From the NCBI RefSeq assembly GCF_031323975.1, contig NZ_JAVIWS010000001.1, forward strand, positions 1,922,001-1,986,000: a stretch of 64,000 nucleotides of DNA, given 5' to 3'. Origin of the DNA: Escherichia ruysiae (lineage in GTDB: Bacteria > Pseudomonadota > Gammaproteobacteria > Enterobacterales > Enterobacteriaceae). Shown here piece after piece: positions 1 through 11,069 of the stretch (the stretch's first letter is position 1; each line of letters begins with the position of its first letter). Made by a program: the position numbers and the translations under genes. The notes under the pieces were generated by a model that was not told where the DNA came from, made no database searches, and saw only the letters and a program-made list of their open reading frames with translations.

Positions 1-80
1 GTGACAAGGTGTTAATTATTTGCCGGCTTTCTTCAACGCGGTATTTAGCTGAAAAAAACCCCTGGCCAAATATATTATAA
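1..80 (+). CDS. yqiJ: YqiJ, C-terminal fragment (inner membrane protein)
   Basis: The first 80 bases read in frame as a protein tail, from GDKVLIICRLS to NPWPNIL, ending at TAA (78-80). This matches the C terminus of E. coli YqiJ, an NfeD-like inner membrane protein of unknown detailed function, as I remember it. The rest of the gene lies before the window. It ends 26 bases before yqiK on the same strand, so the two form an operon. NfeD-like and flotillin-like genes are commonly paired, which supports the call. Confidence is limited by the short visible stretch. Confidence 0.8.
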   Translation, partial: DKVLIICRLSSTRYLAEKNPWPNIL

Positions 81-106
81 ACATTTAATTAAAAGGAAAT
101 TTAGTA

Positions 107-1768
107 ATGGATGATATTGTTAATTTAGTGCCTTCCTGGATGTTTATGGCGATTGTTGCCGTATGCGTTCTATTTATTATTGGTATTATTTTCGCGCGAC
201 TTTATCGTCGGGCATCTGCCGAGCAGGCATTTGTCCGTACCGGATTAGGCGGACAAAAAGTGGTTATGAGTGGCGGCGCAATTGTTATGCCGATCTTCCA
301 TGAAATAATCCCTATCAATATGAATACATTGAAACTGGAAGTCAGTCGCTCGACGATTGATAGTTTAATTACGAAAGATCGTATGCGTGTCGATGTCGTG
401 GTCGCTTTCTTCGTGCGGGTAAAACCGTCGGTAGAAGGCATCGCCACCGCCGCTCAGACGTTAGGGCAACGAACCTTATCGCCGGAAGATTTACGGATGC
501 TGGTCGAAGATAAATTCGTCGATGCTCTGCGTGCCACCGCAGCACAAATGACCATGCATGAGTTACAGGATACACGCGAAAACTTCGTTCAGGGGGTGCA
601 AAATACCGTTGCAGAAGACTTGTCGAAAAACGGTCTGGAACTGGAAAGCGTGTCACTTACCAACTTTAACCAGACCTCTAAAGAACATTTTAATCCGAAC
701 AACGCCTTTGACGCCGAAGGTTTAACCAAGCTGACGCAGGAAACAGAACGCCGTCGCCGCGAGCGTAACGAAGTTGAACAGGATGTGGAAGTCGCAGTAC
801 GTGAGAAAAACCGTGATGCGCTGTCGCGGAAGCTGGAAATTGAACAGCAAGAAGCGTTTATGACACTTGAGCAGGAGCAGCAGGTTAAAACCCGCACCGC
901 AGAGCAGAATGCGAAAATTGCGGCTTTTGAAGCTGAACGTCGTCGTGAAGCAGAGCAGACGCGTATTCTGGCTGAACGGCAAATTCAGGAAACAGAAATC
1001 GACCGCGAACAGGCCGTGCGCTCAAGAAAAGTTGAGGCCGAACGCGAAGTTCGCATTAAAGAAATCGAACAGCAGCAGGTCACCGAAATCGCCAACCAGA
1101 CGAAATCGATCGCTATTGCGGCCAAATCGGAACAGCAGTCACAAGCGGAAGCGCGTGCCAACCTCGCACTTGCAGAAGCGGTAAGCGCCCAGCAAAACGT
1201 GGAAACAACCCGTCAGACCGCCGAAGCCGATCGTGCCAAGCAGGTTGCTCTGATTGCCGCAGCACAAGACGCGGAAACCAAAGCGGTCGAACTGACCGTC
1301 CGCGCGAAAGCTGAAAAAGAAGCCGCAGAGATGCAGGCGGCAGCAATCGTAGAGTTAGCTGAGGCAACACGTAAAAAAGGCCTGGCGGAAGCGGAAGCAC
1401 AACGTGCATTGAACGACGCTATCAACGTACTTTCTGACGAACAAACCAGTCTTAAGTTCAAGCTGGCGCTGTTGCAGTCTCTTCCTGCAGTAATCGAGAA
1501 ATCCGTAGAACCGATGAAGTCTATCGACGGTATTAAAATAATTCAGGTGGATGGACTGAATCGTGGAGGCGCTACGGGTGATGCGACATCAGGCTGCGTT
1601 GGTGGGGGTAATCTGGCAGAACAGGCGTTATCAGCCGCCCTTTCTTACCGCACACAGGCACCGCTTATTGACTCTCTCCTCAATGAAATCGGCGTTTCAG
1701 GCGGTTCGCTGGCGGCATTGACTTCACCATTGACTCCATCGATACCCATCGCAGATAACGTAGAGTAA
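107..1768 (+). CDS. yqiK: Flotillin-like inner membrane protein YqiK
   Basis: A 553-residue SPFH/flotillin-family protein, the usual length for YqiK. One N-terminal membrane segment (about residues 10-30, WMFMAIVAVCVLFIIGII) is followed by a band-7/SPFH domain (about 35-210). A very long charged coiled coil rich in E, R, Q and A runs from about 215 to 450 and should drive oligomerisation. Flotillins form large assemblies at membrane microdomains; the exact YqiK role is not settled. The start follows an AAGGAAATT ribosome site and lies 26 bases after yqiJ. The last residues (after about 500) carry several differences from the K-12 protein as I recall it, consistent with a variable tail. Confidence 0.95.
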   Translation: MDDIVNLVPSWMFMAIVAVCVLFIIGIIFARLYRRASAEQAFVRTGLGGQKVVMSGGAIVMPIFHEIIPINMNTLKLEVSRSTIDSLITKDRMRVDVVVAFFVRVKPSVEGIATAAQTLGQRTLSPEDLRMLVEDKFVDALRATAAQMTMHELQDTRENFVQGVQNTVAEDLSKNGLELESVSLTNFNQTSKEHFNPNNAFDAEGLTKLTQETERRRRERNEVEQDVEVAVREKNRDALSRKLEIEQQEAFMTLEQEQQVKTRTAEQNAKIAAFEAERRREAEQTRILAERQIQETEIDREQAVRSRKVEAEREVRIKEIEQQQVTEIANQTKSIAIAAKSEQQSQAEARANLALAEAVSAQQNVETTRQTAEADRAKQVALIAAAQDAETKAVELTVRAKAEKEAAEMQAAAIVELAEATRKKGLAEAEAQRALNDAINVLSDEQTSLKFKLALLQSLPAVIEKSVEPMKSIDGIKIIQVDGLNRGGATGDATSGCVGGGNLAEQALSAALSYRTQAPLIDSLLNEIGVSGGSLAALTSPLTPSIPIADNVE

Positions 1769-1784
1769 ATCTTCTTATATCCAC

Positions 1785-1815
1785 ATCCCTGGCTCAAAAA
1801 GCCGGGGATTTTTTA
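1785..1815 (+). terminator. Intrinsic terminator after yqiK
   Basis: The stem ATCCCTGGCT/GCCGGGGAT closes a CAAAAA loop and is followed by a run of six T, 17 bases after the yqiK stop. It is a textbook factor-independent terminator for yqiJK. Confidence 0.85.
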
Positions 1816-1962
1816 TATCTGCGTTCCGCTAAAAAGTGCAAATGATCAGCTTGTTACAGCGTTTTGCGAGTCGACTCGGGGAAGGTAAAACTGCATCAGA
1901 AAAAGCATTGCGCGGGGTCTGCCGCTCATCAACAATCGGGGAGTCTGTAAGGGGCTGAAACG

Positions 1963-2105
1963 GGAAAGCCCCTCCCGAGGAAGGAGCCTTACAGAAGGAA
2001 AGGGTTATGATGAAGTTCGTCATCATACTGGTTGTGTTGTTACTGTTAAGTTTCCCGACTTACTAACAACTCATCAGAGGGGGGAGAAATCCTCCCTTAC
2101 CCTTG
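1963..2105 (-). ncRNA. sib: Sib antisense RNA (antitoxin of the Ibs peptide)
   Basis: This is the RNA antitoxin of a type I toxin-antitoxin pair. It is transcribed opposite the ibs reading frame and base-pairs with its mRNA. On the minus strand a near-ideal sigma-70 promoter is visible: TTGACG (2136-2141), a 17-base spacer and TAGAGT (2113-2118), which predicts a start near 2105. The RNA would end at a hairpin around 1964-1990 (AAGGCTCCT pairing with AGGGGCTTT through two wobbles) followed by CTTTCCC. The ends are inferred from the promoter and hairpin and may be off by a few bases. K-12 carries two tandem copies here (sibD, sibE); I see only one. Confidence 0.8.
2007..2066 (+). CDS. ibs: Ibs toxic membrane peptide
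   Basis: A 19-residue peptide, MMKFVIILVVLLLLSFPTY, preceded by an AAGGAAAGGG ribosome site. This is the hallmark of the Ibs peptides: two Met, a Lys, then a single very hydrophobic helix. Overproduced Ibs peptides insert in the inner membrane and collapse the membrane potential; the overlapping Sib RNA on the other strand keeps them silent. The position between yqiK and hldE is that of ibsD/ibsE in K-12. With only one copy present I do not assign D or E. Confidence 0.88.
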   Translation: MMKFVIILVVLLLLSFPTY

Positions 2106-2112
2106 TTCCTTT

Positions 2113-2141
2113 ACTCTAGGTTGAAAAAACAACAGCGTCAA
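2113..2141 (-). promoter_or_regulatory. Sib RNA promoter
   Basis: Minus-strand TTGACG and TAGAGT hexamers with a 17-base spacer, placed to start the Sib RNA at about 2105. Confidence 0.75.
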
Positions 2142-2185
2142 TAGGCCTGCCAGGTACGAAACGAGATCTGTGAACCGCTTTCCGG

Positions 2186-3619
2186 TTAGCCTTTTTTATC
2201 CTGTTGGATCTTCTTGATGATATTGGTCGTCGAGCAACCGTCTTCAAAGTTGAGCACCAGCACTTCACCGCCGTTGGCCCAGACTTCTTCACTCCCGGCG
2301 ATCTCTTCCGGTTTATAGTCGCCGCCTTTCACCAGCAGATCTGGCAAGATGCCGGCGATCAGGCGCTGCGGCGTGTCTTCTTCAAACGACACCACCCAGT
2401 CGACAGCTTCCAGTGCGCCCAGCACAATCATACGCTGTTCGAGCGGGTTAACCGGACGAGAATCCCCTTTCAGTCGTTTGGTGGAAGCATCGCTGTTCAC
2501 TGCGACAATCAGGCGGTCACCCAGTTTGCGGGCGTTTGCCAGATAGGAGACATGCCCGGCATGGAGAATGTCGAAGACGCCGTTGGTCATCACCACTTTT
2601 TCGCCGCGTTTACGCGCCGCCGCTACAGCCAGCTTCAGTTCCTCTTCGGTCATCACGCCAAAGCCGGTGTCCGCACGTCCACGCACCGCGTTTTCCAGCT
2701 CAATGGGAGAAACCGTGGATGTCCCCAGTTTGCCGACCACTACGCCCGCCGCCGCATTGGCAAAGAAGCAAGCTTCTTCCAGCGAATTACCCGCCGCCAG
2801 CGTTGCCGCCAGTACGCCAATTACCGTGTCACCCGCACCGGTAACGTCATACACTTCCTGCGCCTGGGTTGGCATATGCAGCGGCGCTTTACCCGGTTGC
2901 AGCAGCGACATACCCTGCTCTGAACGGGTCACCAGCAGCGCAGAAAGTTCGTAATCGGCAATCAGTTTCATGCCACGTTCAACAATCTCTTCTTCGGTCT
3001 TACATTTACCGACAACGGCTTCAAATTCTGAGAGATTTGGCGTCAGCAGCGTAGCGCCACGGTAACGTTCAAAATCGGTGCCTTTTGGATCAATCAGCAC
3101 CGGAACGCCCGCCTTACGCGCCAGTTGGATCATCTGCTGCACGCTTGCCAGCGCACCTTTGGCGTAGTCAGAAAGCACCAGCGCGCCAATCGAACTTAGC
3201 GCCTGATTAATCCGCTCATGCAGCGGCTGCGGATCAACACCTTCGAAACCTTCTTCGAAATCCAGGCGGATCAACTGTTGGTTACGGGAAAGCACCCGCA
3301 GTTTGGTGATGGTCGGATGCGTTGGCACAGAAACGAAGTCGCATTTTACGTTGACGTCCGCCAGTGATTTACTCAGCGCACGCGCCGCATCATCAATACC
3401 GGTCAACCCGACCAGGCGAGCGTTAGCACCAAGAGAAGCGATGTTCATCGCCACGTTGGCTGCGCCGCCCGGACGTTCTTCAATGGTATTAACTTTAACC
3501 ACGGGCACCGGCGCTTCCGGCGAGATACGGCTGGTGGGACCGTACCAGTAACGATCCAGCATCACATCACCAACCACCATCACTCCTGCACGTTCAAACT
3601 CTGGCAGCGTTACTTTCAT
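2186..3619 (-). CDS. hldE: Bifunctional heptose-7-phosphate kinase / heptose-1-phosphate adenylyltransferase HldE
   Basis: Cytoplasmic enzyme of ADP-heptose synthesis for the lipopolysaccharide inner core, formerly RfaE. The 477 residues match the family length. The N-terminal ribokinase-type domain (about 1-318) shows the GAGDT motif of the sugar kinase active site, here [11 protein letters not shown] near residue 260. The C-terminal nucleotidyltransferase domain (about 345-477) shows [15 protein letters not shown] with the HxGH signature. The domains perform two steps of the pathway, one on each side of the GmhB phosphatase step. It is first transcribed after glnE in the ygiF-glnE-hldE minus-strand cluster and starts 47 bases after glnE ends. 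Confidence 0.97.
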   Translation of the reverse strand: MKVTLPEFERAGVMVVGDVMLDRYWYGPTSRISPEAPVPVVKVNTIEERPGGAANVAMNIASLGANARLVGLTGIDDAARALSKSLADVNVKCDFVSVPTHPTITKLRVLSRNQQLIRLDFEEGFEGVDPQPLHERINQALSSIGALVLSDYAKGALASVQQMIQLARKAGVPVLIDPKGTDFERYRGATLLTPNLSEFEAVVGKCKTEEEIVERGMKLIADYELSALLVTRSEQGMSLLQPGKAPLHMPTQAQEVYDVTGAGDTVIGVLAATLAAGNSLEEACFFANAAAGVVVGKLGTSTVSPIELENAVRGRADTGFGVMTEEELKLAVAAARKRGEKVVMTNGVFDILHAGHVSYLANARKLGDRLIVAVNSDASTKRLKGDSRPVNPLEQRMIVLGALEAVDWVVSFEEDTPQRLIAGILPDLLVKGGDYKPEEIAGSEEVWANGGEVLVLNFEDGCSTTNIIKKIQQDKKG

Positions 3620-3666
3620 TCCTGTCTCCTGAGAGATTCAAAATTTGCGCGCGATAATATCACACT

Positions 3667-6507
3667 TCATTCCTCCACCAGCCACTTCTGCCAGCTTGCC
3701 CGCACCAGTTCACGCTCTGCGGTGAAGCACTCATCCGGCACATGACCCGGTAATTCCTGTAACGCCAGATGATGAAGTTCATCGCGCAGCGTCGTGTAAG
3801 CACGGGTCAGCGCCATCGCTTCCTGCTCTTCCATAATGTCGTTTTGCGCCAGCAGTTCCAGAATGCGCACGTTGTCTGACCAACGCGTTAACTTCGGTTT
3901 TTCATGAGCGTAGCGCAACACCAGATATTGAGTAATAAATTCGATATCGGTAATTCCGCCTTCATCGGCTTTGATATCAAAGCGATCGCGATGTTTATTG
4001 CCGAGATGAGCGCGCATTTTCTCACGCATTTCCCGTACTTCCGTTTGCAGAGTTTTACTTTCACGCGGCAGCATCATAATTTCCCGACGCACCGCGTCAA
4101 AGTGCGCAGTGAGCTGTGGATCGCCATATACCACACGCGCACGAACCAGTGCCTGATGTTCCCACGTCCAGGCCTCGCTTTTCTGATAATCGGCAAACGC
4201 TTCAGCGGATGTCACGAGCATTCCCGCCGCCCCGGACGGACGCAGCCGCGCATCCACTTCGTACAAAATGCCGGAAGAAGTACGCGTACTGAACAGATGC
4301 ATAATGCGTTGCGCCAGACGCAGATAAAATTGCCGCCCGTCGATTTCCCGCTCGCCGTCGGTCATCACATCCATCGGGCAATCATGGAGGAAGATAAGGT
4401 CAAGATCGGAACTGTAACCTAACTCCCAGCCACCCAGCTTACCGTAGCCGACCACCGCAAAACCACGACCTTCGCGTTCGTTCAGGTGATTCGGTTTACC
4501 GTAGCGGGCGACCATTTGAACCCACGCCTGCTGAACGACAGCATCTATCATGGCTTCCGCCAGCCAGGTTAAGTGATCGCTCACTTTCATCACCGGTAGC
4601 GTACCGGCGATATCCGCTGCCGCAATGCGTAACAGTTGCGCCTGTTTAAACTGGCGTAGCGCCTCAAGCTGTTGTTCTTCGTCATCTTCCGGCACGCGCA
4701 GCAAATACTGGCGCAACTCATCACGGTAGGCATCGGTCGCCGTCGGTTGGTAGAGGGTATTTGGATCGAGCAGTTCATCCAGCAATAATGGATAACGCGC
4801 CAGTTGGCTGGCAATCATCGGCGATGCGGCACACAGAGAAATCAAATGCTTAAGTGCCGCCGGAAATTCACTAAGCAACTCAAGATAAGTGGTGCGAGTA
4901 ACAATCCCCACCAACAAGGCGGTAATGCGCGACAGCGTGACAGCAGCGTCTTCACGCGCACAGACATCACTTAGCAGATATGGCATCAGATGGTCGAGCA
5001 CCTGACGTCCTCTCGGCCCGATTGTGCGCTTATCCAGCTCTTTGCGGAAATCAGCAATCAGCGTCAGCACCTTTTTGCGATCATCTTCGCTAAGATGCGC
5101 CAGCACTGGCGTAGTGTCATCTTCCTGCAACGCATCCTGCCACAGCTCACGCCACTGTTCCGACAGCGACTCTTCCTGAGTTTCGCTTTCATCGTCGCCA
5201 ATCAGTTCATTAAATACCCGGCGCACATTGGTCATATGTCCGGTCAACGCCCCGGTCAATTGCGACCAGTCAGCGAAGTCCATCGCCCACGCCAGCCGCG
5301 CACGGTTAAGCTCATCAGCGGGAAGCGTCTGGGTTTGTTCGTCGTTAATGCTTTGCAGCAGGTTTTCCAGACGCCGCAGGAACAGATATGCCATTCGCAA
5401 TTGTTCGGCGTCATTTTCAGAAAGCAGATGCAGTACGGCAATGGCGCTGAGTGTCGGCAGTAAAGAGCGCGATTGCAGCGACGGTTCACGTCCGCCGCGA
5501 ATGAGCTGGAACACCTGGACGATAAATTCAATTTCGCGAATACCGCCCGCGCCAAGTTTGATGTTGTCGGTCAAACCGCGTCGACGCACTTCACGGGCAA
5601 TCATCCCTTTCATGTTGCGCAGCGACTGGATGACGCTGAAATCGATGTAACGGCGGAAAACAAACGGACGCAGCATCGCACGCAATTCGTTAGCATAGAC
5701 GCCATCGCTATCGCCCATAATCCGCGCCTTGACCATCGCATAACGCTCCCAGTCGCGACCCTGCTCCTGGTAATAATCTTCCAGCGCCGCAAAACTTAAC
5801 ACCAGCGGGCCGCTTTCGCCAAACGGACGCAGACGCATATCCACGCGATAGACAAAACCATCTTGCGTCGGTTGATCCAACACTTTAATCAGCCGCTGGC
5901 CCATGCGGGTAAAGAACTGAGCGTTATCCAGTTCGCGGCGTCCGCCCTGCGTACAGCCATGTTCCGGCCAGGCAAAAATCAGATCGATATCTGAGGAGAA
6001 ATTCAGTTCCCCACCGCCCAGCTTACCCATGCCTAAAATCAGCATCGGTTGCGCTTCGCCCTGCGTATTGCACGGCGTTCCCCACTCGCGGCAGCAGGCT
6101 TCATATAGCCAGTCACGCGCCGTGACAATCAGCGTCTCCGCCAGATGGCTGAGCTGCTGCAAAATGCTCTCTTCAGTCACCAGCGCCAGAGTTTGCGCCC
6201 AGGCGATGCGCACCATAATGCGCCGCCGGAATAGCCGCAGCTCGCGCATTAAACTGACTTCATCGCTTACATCACTGAGCGCCTTCTGCAACCATGCAGC
6301 GTAATGCTGCCATTCGTCGGCCTGCGGCGGCTGGCTTTCCAGTTCCGTTAGCCACTCTGGATGCGCAATTACGCTGTCCTGCACAAAATCACTAAAAGTA
6401 AGTACTGACTTCGCCTGTGTGCTAAGTGATTCCTCGGCTAAAGGCGCTGGCAGCCGCTCAACAACGGTCTGCCAGTACTGCTGTAACGGTGAAGAGAGCG
6501 GCTTCAT
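3667..6507 (-). CDS. glnE: Glutamine synthetase adenylyltransferase/deadenylylase GlnE
   Basis: Bifunctional nitrogen-control enzyme that adds AMP to or removes it from glutamine synthetase under PII signals. I place the start at the ATG at 6505-6507 ([12 protein letters not shown]), giving the usual 946 residues. The open frame extends 68 codons further but that part lies inside ygiF. Two nucleotidyltransferase domains are visible. The N-terminal one has [15 protein letters not shown] with Asp173 and Asp175 (deadenylylation half); the C-terminal one has [15 protein letters not shown] with Asp701 and Asp703 (adenylylation half). All four metal-binding aspartates are intact. It lies 22 bases after ygiF, so co-transcription is likely. 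Confidence 0.97.
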   Translation of the reverse strand: MKPLSSPLQQYWQTVVERLPAPLAEESLSTQAKSVLTFSDFVQDSVIAHPEWLTELESQPPQADEWQHYAAWLQKALSDVSDEVSLMRELRLFRRRIMVRIAWAQTLALVTEESILQQLSHLAETLIVTARDWLYEACCREWGTPCNTQGEAQPMLILGMGKLGGGELNFSSDIDLIFAWPEHGCTQGGRRELDNAQFFTRMGQRLIKVLDQPTQDGFVYRVDMRLRPFGESGPLVLSFAALEDYYQEQGRDWERYAMVKARIMGDSDGVYANELRAMLRPFVFRRYIDFSVIQSLRNMKGMIAREVRRRGLTDNIKLGAGGIREIEFIVQVFQLIRGGREPSLQSRSLLPTLSAIAVLHLLSENDAEQLRMAYLFLRRLENLLQSINDEQTQTLPADELNRARLAWAMDFADWSQLTGALTGHMTNVRRVFNELIGDDESETQEESLSEQWRELWQDALQEDDTTPVLAHLSEDDRKKVLTLIADFRKELDKRTIGPRGRQVLDHLMPYLLSDVCAREDAAVTLSRITALLVGIVTRTTYLELLSEFPAALKHLISLCAASPMIASQLARYPLLLDELLDPNTLYQPTATDAYRDELRQYLLRVPEDDEEQQLEALRQFKQAQLLRIAAADIAGTLPVMKVSDHLTWLAEAMIDAVVQQAWVQMVARYGKPNHLNEREGRGFAVVGYGKLGGWELGYSSDLDLIFLHDCPMDVMTDGEREIDGRQFYLRLAQRIMHLFSTRTSSGILYEVDARLRPSGAAGMLVTSAEAFADYQKSEAWTWEHQALVRARVVYGDPQLTAHFDAVRREIMMLPRESKTLQTEVREMREKMRAHLGNKHRDRFDIKADEGGITDIEFITQYLVLRYAHEKPKLTRWSDNVRILELLAQNDIMEEQEAMALTRAYTTLRDELHHLALQELPGHVPDECFTAERELVRASWQKWLVEE

Positions 6508-6529
6508 AAGCGATTTTATCCTTGCCTGA

Positions 6530-7831
6530 TTAACGTTTTCCGCTGTGCAACCAGAACGGTTCCTGATTGTTTGCCTCATTGCGGAAATGTTCAATTTCAA
6601 TGCGTTGCCCGGTCGCAATGGCGTGACGCAGTCCCTGCCAGTTCTCCAGCCAGGCTTGCGCAACGAGAGGATCGTAGTAACCCGCCAGCAACAGTATTGA
6701 GTCAATGTCACGCGTCAGACGTGGTAACTGGTCACGGTAGCGATCGCCCAACGGTTGGCAAAAAACGCTTTTCAGTTCAGCGGCATGGCGGGAAAGATGG
6801 ATATCGGCAAAGCGTTTAAAGGAGTCGCTCATTTTGCCCTGCGCTTTGGCATCTAAAAACGGCTGCCAGGCTTTGCTGACCAGCCATTCGGTCAACGCCA
6901 GCTTCGCCATTGCCGTTTCGGTAGAGTAGACCGCCGTCACGGCAGAAACCGCAGAAGCAATGGTCGCCTCGCATTGGGTCAGCAGGTCACGTAAGTGAGT
7001 GCTCGCTTTTCTTGGCACAATACCACCGAACAGCATCAGCGTATGGCGAACAAGACCGATGGCTGCCAGCACCTGTTCTTTCGCCGCATCGTTGCCGCGC
7101 ACCCACAGCTCTTCATGATACTGCCATTGCGCTAACGCCAGCTCGAGCGCCGCTTCCAGCCCCTGTTCCACATCGGCTTTTGCCGCAACATGCAGAATGG
7201 TGGTGGGTTTGATTTCACGCGTGGGATTGCCCTGCGCCAGATGATAGCCACGCGCTGCTTTACTCAGGCTGCCCTGGCGTAATCCGGTTTGCGATACCAG
7301 TTGGTTCGCCAGTTTCAGCACCGCGCGCGTTTCACCGCTAAGCAGCTCCAGTTCCAGCTCACAGATAGGTTCAGCAAATTCACCGGCTTTCACCTCGCCC
7401 TGATCGAGAGCGATTTCAATCTGGCTGCCATCGACCTCCACCAGCCATTTTTCGCGATAAAAATCGGTGCTGAACAGCGGCTGCACGCAGGACGCGAGAT
7501 CGGCAGGTAACTCACCGTTTGGCCAGACTTCCGTCGGTAACTGCGCCAGATCGAGCGTCGGTTCACTCAACGCCACGTTATATTCCGGGCGCTGGTGCAA
7601 TCCGCCCGTTACCCGTCCGGCAACTTTCATGGTCATCTCATAGCGACCGTTTTCGCCACGAATACGCAGCCCCATGTCGTGCCCACGCAGCCAGTTATCC
7701 GGCGTTTCGTAGTAAATGTTCAGTAACTGCACGGGATCATGATGCTCGCCGCCCAGCGTATTGAGATGGTCACGCAACGCCTCAACGGCACTGTGATTAA
7801 CAATAAACTTTAATTCGATTTCCTGAGCCAT
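6530..7831 (-). CDS. ygiF: Inorganic triphosphatase YgiF (CYTH-CHAD)
   Basis: A 433-residue protein with an N-terminal CYTH domain (about 1-200), marked by the EIELKF signature at the start and rows of Glu/Arg/Lys lining the tunnel fold. A C-terminal helical CHAD domain follows (about 220-430), rich in conserved His and Arg and associated with polyphosphate binding. E. coli YgiF is known to hydrolyse inorganic triphosphate. It is first in the minus-strand cluster ygiF-glnE-hldE and diverges from ygiM across 241 bases in which I see no clear regulatory site. Confidence 0.93.
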   Translation of the reverse strand: MAQEIELKFIVNHSAVEALRDHLNTLGGEHHDPVQLLNIYYETPDNWLRGHDMGLRIRGENGRYEMTMKVAGRVTGGLHQRPEYNVALSEPTLDLAQLPTEVWPNGELPADLASCVQPLFSTDFYREKWLVEVDGSQIEIALDQGEVKAGEFAEPICELELELLSGETRAVLKLANQLVSQTGLRQGSLSKAARGYHLAQGNPTREIKPTTILHVAAKADVEQGLEAALELALAQWQYHEELWVRGNDAAKEQVLAAIGLVRHTLMLFGGIVPRKASTHLRDLLTQCEATIASAVSAVTAVYSTETAMAKLALTEWLVSKAWQPFLDAKAQGKMSDSFKRFADIHLSRHAAELKSVFCQPLGDRYRDQLPRLTRDIDSILLLAGYYDPLVAQAWLENWQGLRHAIATGQRIEIEHFRNEANNQEPFWLHSGKR

Positions 7832-8072
7832 GGCCTTTACTTATCGGTTATGTCACATAAGTGACGATGAACGGCGAACTAAATGCGATCTTTTTTGTCA
7901 GTAGATAGTATTTTGCGCCAAATTGCCATGCAACGAGCATTTTGACGGGCGTAAAAGTTTGAGACAGTGGCAAAAGCTGACACAGAGGATTCTGATTGAT
8001 ACCGAATGCTTTGCGCAGCAACACTGATGCCACTACTATCGTTCCACTTTCCATGACAATAACGACAGCCTG

Positions 8073-8693
8073 ATGCCAAAATTACGCCTGATCGCACTAA
8101 CTTTACTCGCGCTTAGCGCCACTGCCGTCTCTCACGCGGAAGAAAAACGCTATGTTTCTGACGAACTGAATACCTGGGTTCGCAGTGGTCCGGGAGATCA
8201 TTATCGCCTCGTGGGCACCGTGAACGCCGGTGAAGAAGTGACATTATTACAAACTGACGCCAACACCAATTATGCCCAGGTGAAAGACAGCTCCGGCCGT
8301 ACCGCCTGGATCCCGTTGAAACAACTGAGTACTGAGCCAAGCCTGCGCTCCCGCGTGCCAGATCTGGAAAATCAGGTCAGAACTTTGACCGATAAGCTCA
8401 CCAATATCGATAACACCTGGAATCAGCGCACCGCAGAAATGCAGCAAAAAGTGGCGCAGAGCGACAGTGTGATCAACGGGTTAAAAGAAGAAAATCAGAA
8501 GCTGAAAAACGAACTGATTGTCGCGCAGAAAAAAGTCGATGCCGCCAGCGTTCAGCTGGATGACAAACAGCGCACCATCATCATGCAGTGGTTTATGTAT
8601 GGTGGCGGCGTGCTGGGACTTGGCTTGCTGCTCGGTCTGGTACTGCCGCACCTGATCCCAACGCGCAAACGTAAAGATCGCTGGATGAACTAA
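8073..8693 (+). CDS. ygiM: SH3-domain inner membrane protein YgiM
   Basis: A 206-residue protein. It starts with a signal sequence (MPKLRLIALTLLALSATAVSHA), followed by a bacterial SH3 domain (about 25-95, with WVRSGPGDHYRLVGTV). A coiled coil (about 95-165) and a membrane anchor near the C terminus (about 172-192) ending in basic RKRKDR complete it. This is the TIGR04211-type architecture; the molecular role is not established. It sits 63 bases before cca on the same strand, and the pair is often conserved. Confidence 0.9.
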   Translation: MPKLRLIALTLLALSATAVSHAEEKRYVSDELNTWVRSGPGDHYRLVGTVNAGEEVTLLQTDANTNYAQVKDSSGRTAWIPLKQLSTEPSLRSRVPDLENQVRTLTDKLTNIDNTWNQRTAEMQQKVAQSDSVINGLKEENQKLKNELIVAQKKVDAASVQLDDKQRTIIMQWFMYGGGVLGLGLLLGLVLPHLIPTRKRKDRWMN

Positions 8694-8756
8694 ATCGCCT
8701 TCTTCGTTGCACTGTCTTATTATTAGGAATTGTGTATTTGACGAAGGGATGATGGC

Positions 8757-9995
8757 GTGAAGATTTATCTGGTCGGTGGTGCTGTTCGGGATGCATTGTT
8801 AGGGCTACCGGTCAAAGACAGAGATTGGGTGGTGGTCGGCAGTACGCCACAGGAGATGCTCGACGCGGGCTACCAGCAGGTAGGCCGCGATTTTCCTGTT
8901 TTTCTGCATCCGCAAACGCATGAAGAGTATGCGCTGGCACGTACCGAACGGAAATCCGGTTCCGGTTACACCGGTTTTACCTGCTATGCCGCACCGGATG
9001 TCACGCTGGAAGATGATCTTAAGCGTCGCGATCTGACCATTAATGCGCTGGCCCAGGACGATAACGGCGAGATTATCGACCCGTACAACGGTCTGGGCGA
9101 TCTGCAAAATCGTCTGTTGCGCCATGTTTCCCCCGCTTTTGGCGAAGATCCGTTACGCGTACTGCGCGTGGCGCGTTTTGCTGCGCGTTATGCCCACCTT
9201 GGTTTTCGTATTGCCGATGAAACTCTGGCGCTGATGCGCGAGATGACCCACGCGGGTGAACTGGAACACCTGACACCTGAACGGGTATGGAAAGAGACGG
9301 AAAGCGCCCTCACCACACGCAATCCGCAAGTTTTCTTCCAGGTATTGCGTGATTGCGGCGCACTACGCGTTTTATTCCCGGAGATCGACGCGTTGTTTGG
9401 TGTCCCCGCTCCGGCGAAATGGCACCCGGAAATCGATACCGGTATTCACACCTTAATGACGCTCTCAATGGCGGCGATGCTGAGTCCGCAGGTCGATGTC
9501 CGTTTCGCAACTTTATGCCACGATCTCGGTAAAGGACTGACGCCCCCAGAGCTTTGGCCGCGTCATCACGGTCACGGTCCGGCTGGCGTGAAGTTAGTGG
9601 AGCAACTGTGTCAGCGTCTGCGCGTGCCTAATGAAATCCGCGACTTAGCTAAACTGGTGGCGGAGTTTCACGATCTCATCCACACCTTCCCAATGCTGAA
9701 CCCAAAAACCATCGTCAAATTATTTGATTCCATTGACGCCTGGCGTAAACCGCAGCGTGTCGAGCAACTGGCGCTGACCAGCGAGGCTGACGTGCGCGGC
9801 AGAACCGGTTTTGAATCGGCGGACTACCCGCAAGGCCGCTGGTTGCACGAGGCCTGGGAAGTGGCACAGTCAGTACCAACAAAAGCCGTCGTTGAAGCGG
9901 GATTTAAAGGTGTGGAGATTCGCGAGGAGCTGACCCGACGGAGGATTGCGGCGGTAGCCAGCTGGAAGGAACAACGTTGCCCAAAGCCTGAATGA
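8757..9995 (+). CDS. cca: CCA-adding tRNA nucleotidyltransferase (multifunctional Cca)
   Basis: Adds or repairs the CCA end of tRNAs. The 412-residue protein starts at GTG (8757). It has the class II nucleotidyltransferase head ([10 protein letters not shown] near residue 8 and the DRDW catalytic aspartates near 21-23), and the RRDLTINAL and EDPLRVLR motifs that choose and bind the nucleotide. A C-terminal HD phosphohydrolase domain shows HDLGKG near residue 255. The HD domain is typical of the gammaproteobacterial enzyme, which also has phosphatase and phosphodiesterase activity. The GTG start is supported by GGGATGATG just upstream and by full-length homology. Confidence 0.96.
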   Translation: MKIYLVGGAVRDALLGLPVKDRDWVVVGSTPQEMLDAGYQQVGRDFPVFLHPQTHEEYALARTERKSGSGYTGFTCYAAPDVTLEDDLKRRDLTINALAQDDNGEIIDPYNGLGDLQNRLLRHVSPAFGEDPLRVLRVARFAARYAHLGFRIADETLALMREMTHAGELEHLTPERVWKETESALTTRNPQVFFQVLRDCGALRVLFPEIDALFGVPAPAKWHPEIDTGIHTLMTLSMAAMLSPQVDVRFATLCHDLGKGLTPPELWPRHHGHGPAGVKLVEQLCQRLRVPNEIRDLAKLVAEFHDLIHTFPMLNPKTIVKLFDSIDAWRKPQRVEQLALTSEADVRGRTGFESADYPQGRWLHEAWEVAQSVPTKAVVEAGFKGVEIREELTRRRIAAVASWKEQRCPKPE

Positions 9996-10021
9996 GTATA
10001 AAACTAAACGTTAGCACGAAC

Positions 10022-10134
10022 CGTCCCCTCGCCCCTTCGGGGAGAGGGTTAGGGTGAGGGGAACAGACCAGCACCGGTGCGAACAATCACCCTCACCCCG
10101 GCCTTCTCCCTACAGAGCGAGGGAGAAAACCAGG
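10022..10134. repeat. Inverted pair of boxC-like GC-rich repeats
   Basis: Between cca and uppP lie two copies in opposite orientation of a repeat with the core CCCCTTCGGGGAGAGGG-TTAGGGTGAGGGG (second copy CACCCTCACCCCGGCC...GCGAGGGAG). The same unit recurs at 46228-46340, also as an inverted pair. This resembles the boxC family of enterobacterial intergenic repeats. It fills the convergent cca/uppP gap and could fold into a large hairpin in RNA. Confidence 0.7.
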
Positions 10135-10157
10135 CCTGCTCCCGAACCTTTTCTCAA

Positions 10158-10979
10158 TCAAAAGAACACAACGTACACCGCAGCCGCCACAATAAAGCGA
10201 TAAATGGCGAACGGGATAAACGAAATGCGCTTAATCAATTGCAGGAAGGTTTTAATCGCTATCAGCGCCACCACAAAAGCGGTGATAAACCCAACGGCAA
10301 ACATCGGGATATCGCCGGTTGTCAGGAAGCCCCAGCTTTTGTAGAGATCGAGCGCCGTTGCGCCCATCATCATAGGCACCGCCAGCAGGAACGAGAACTC
10401 GGAAGCAGCGTAACGGCTCACCCCCATCAGCATCCCACCTGAAATGGTCGCCCCGGAACGGGAGAAACCCGGCCACAGCGCCAGACACTGGAAACAGCCA
10501 ATCATAAACGCCTGACGATACGTCATATCATCCAGACCCGGCGCACGCGGCTCTTTCGGCTTCAGGCATTCAGCGGCAATCAGCAACAGACCGCCAACAA
10601 CCAGCGCATACATCACATTTATCGGGTTAAACAACGACTTAATCGTATCGTGGAACAATAGCCCCAGTACCACCGCCGGGATCATCCCCAGCAAAATGTG
10701 GATCAGCGTTAACCGACCTTTGCTTTCTCCTTCGTGCTGCAACGGACGCCCAAAGTGAATGCCAATCAGGCCAAACAGACGCCGCCAGAACATCACTACT
10801 ACCGCCAGAATTGATCCTAACTGGATCACGACTTCAAAGGTTTTCGCCGTGTCGCCCTCAAATCCCAACAAATGACCGACAATAATCATATGGCCCGTGC
10901 TGGATACCGGCAGAAATTCTGTCAATCCTTCGACCACACCCAATATTGCCGCTATCAGCAGCGAGTGCATATCGCTCAT
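10158..10979 (-). CDS. uppP: Undecaprenyl-diphosphate phosphatase UppP (BacA)
   Basis: Integral membrane phosphatase that recycles the lipid carrier of peptidoglycan synthesis; excess confers bacitracin resistance. The ATG start at 10977-10979 gives 273 residues, the normal length; the preceding in-frame TTG is not needed. The signatures [14 protein letters not shown] (near residue 17) and GFSRSG (near 170), which form the active site, are intact. Eight or so hydrophobic helices are evident. It is convergent with cca across the boxC repeats. Confidence 0.97.
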
Positions 10980-11069
10980 CAATAAACCCCTAAATTATAA
11001 AAATGTACCGCTTGTCCGAACTACTGCAGTATGACCAGGTTATAACCGTTTGGTTTAACAGCTGTAAAA

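Noticed and set aside
2204..2923. 239-codon open frame antisense to hldE
   Set aside because: A codon-bias shadow; it starts in the hldE 3' end and has no recognisable features.
6508..6711. 68-codon N-terminal extension of glnE
   Set aside because: It overlaps ygiF, has no ribosome site, and the family length of 946 residues is reached from ATG 6507.
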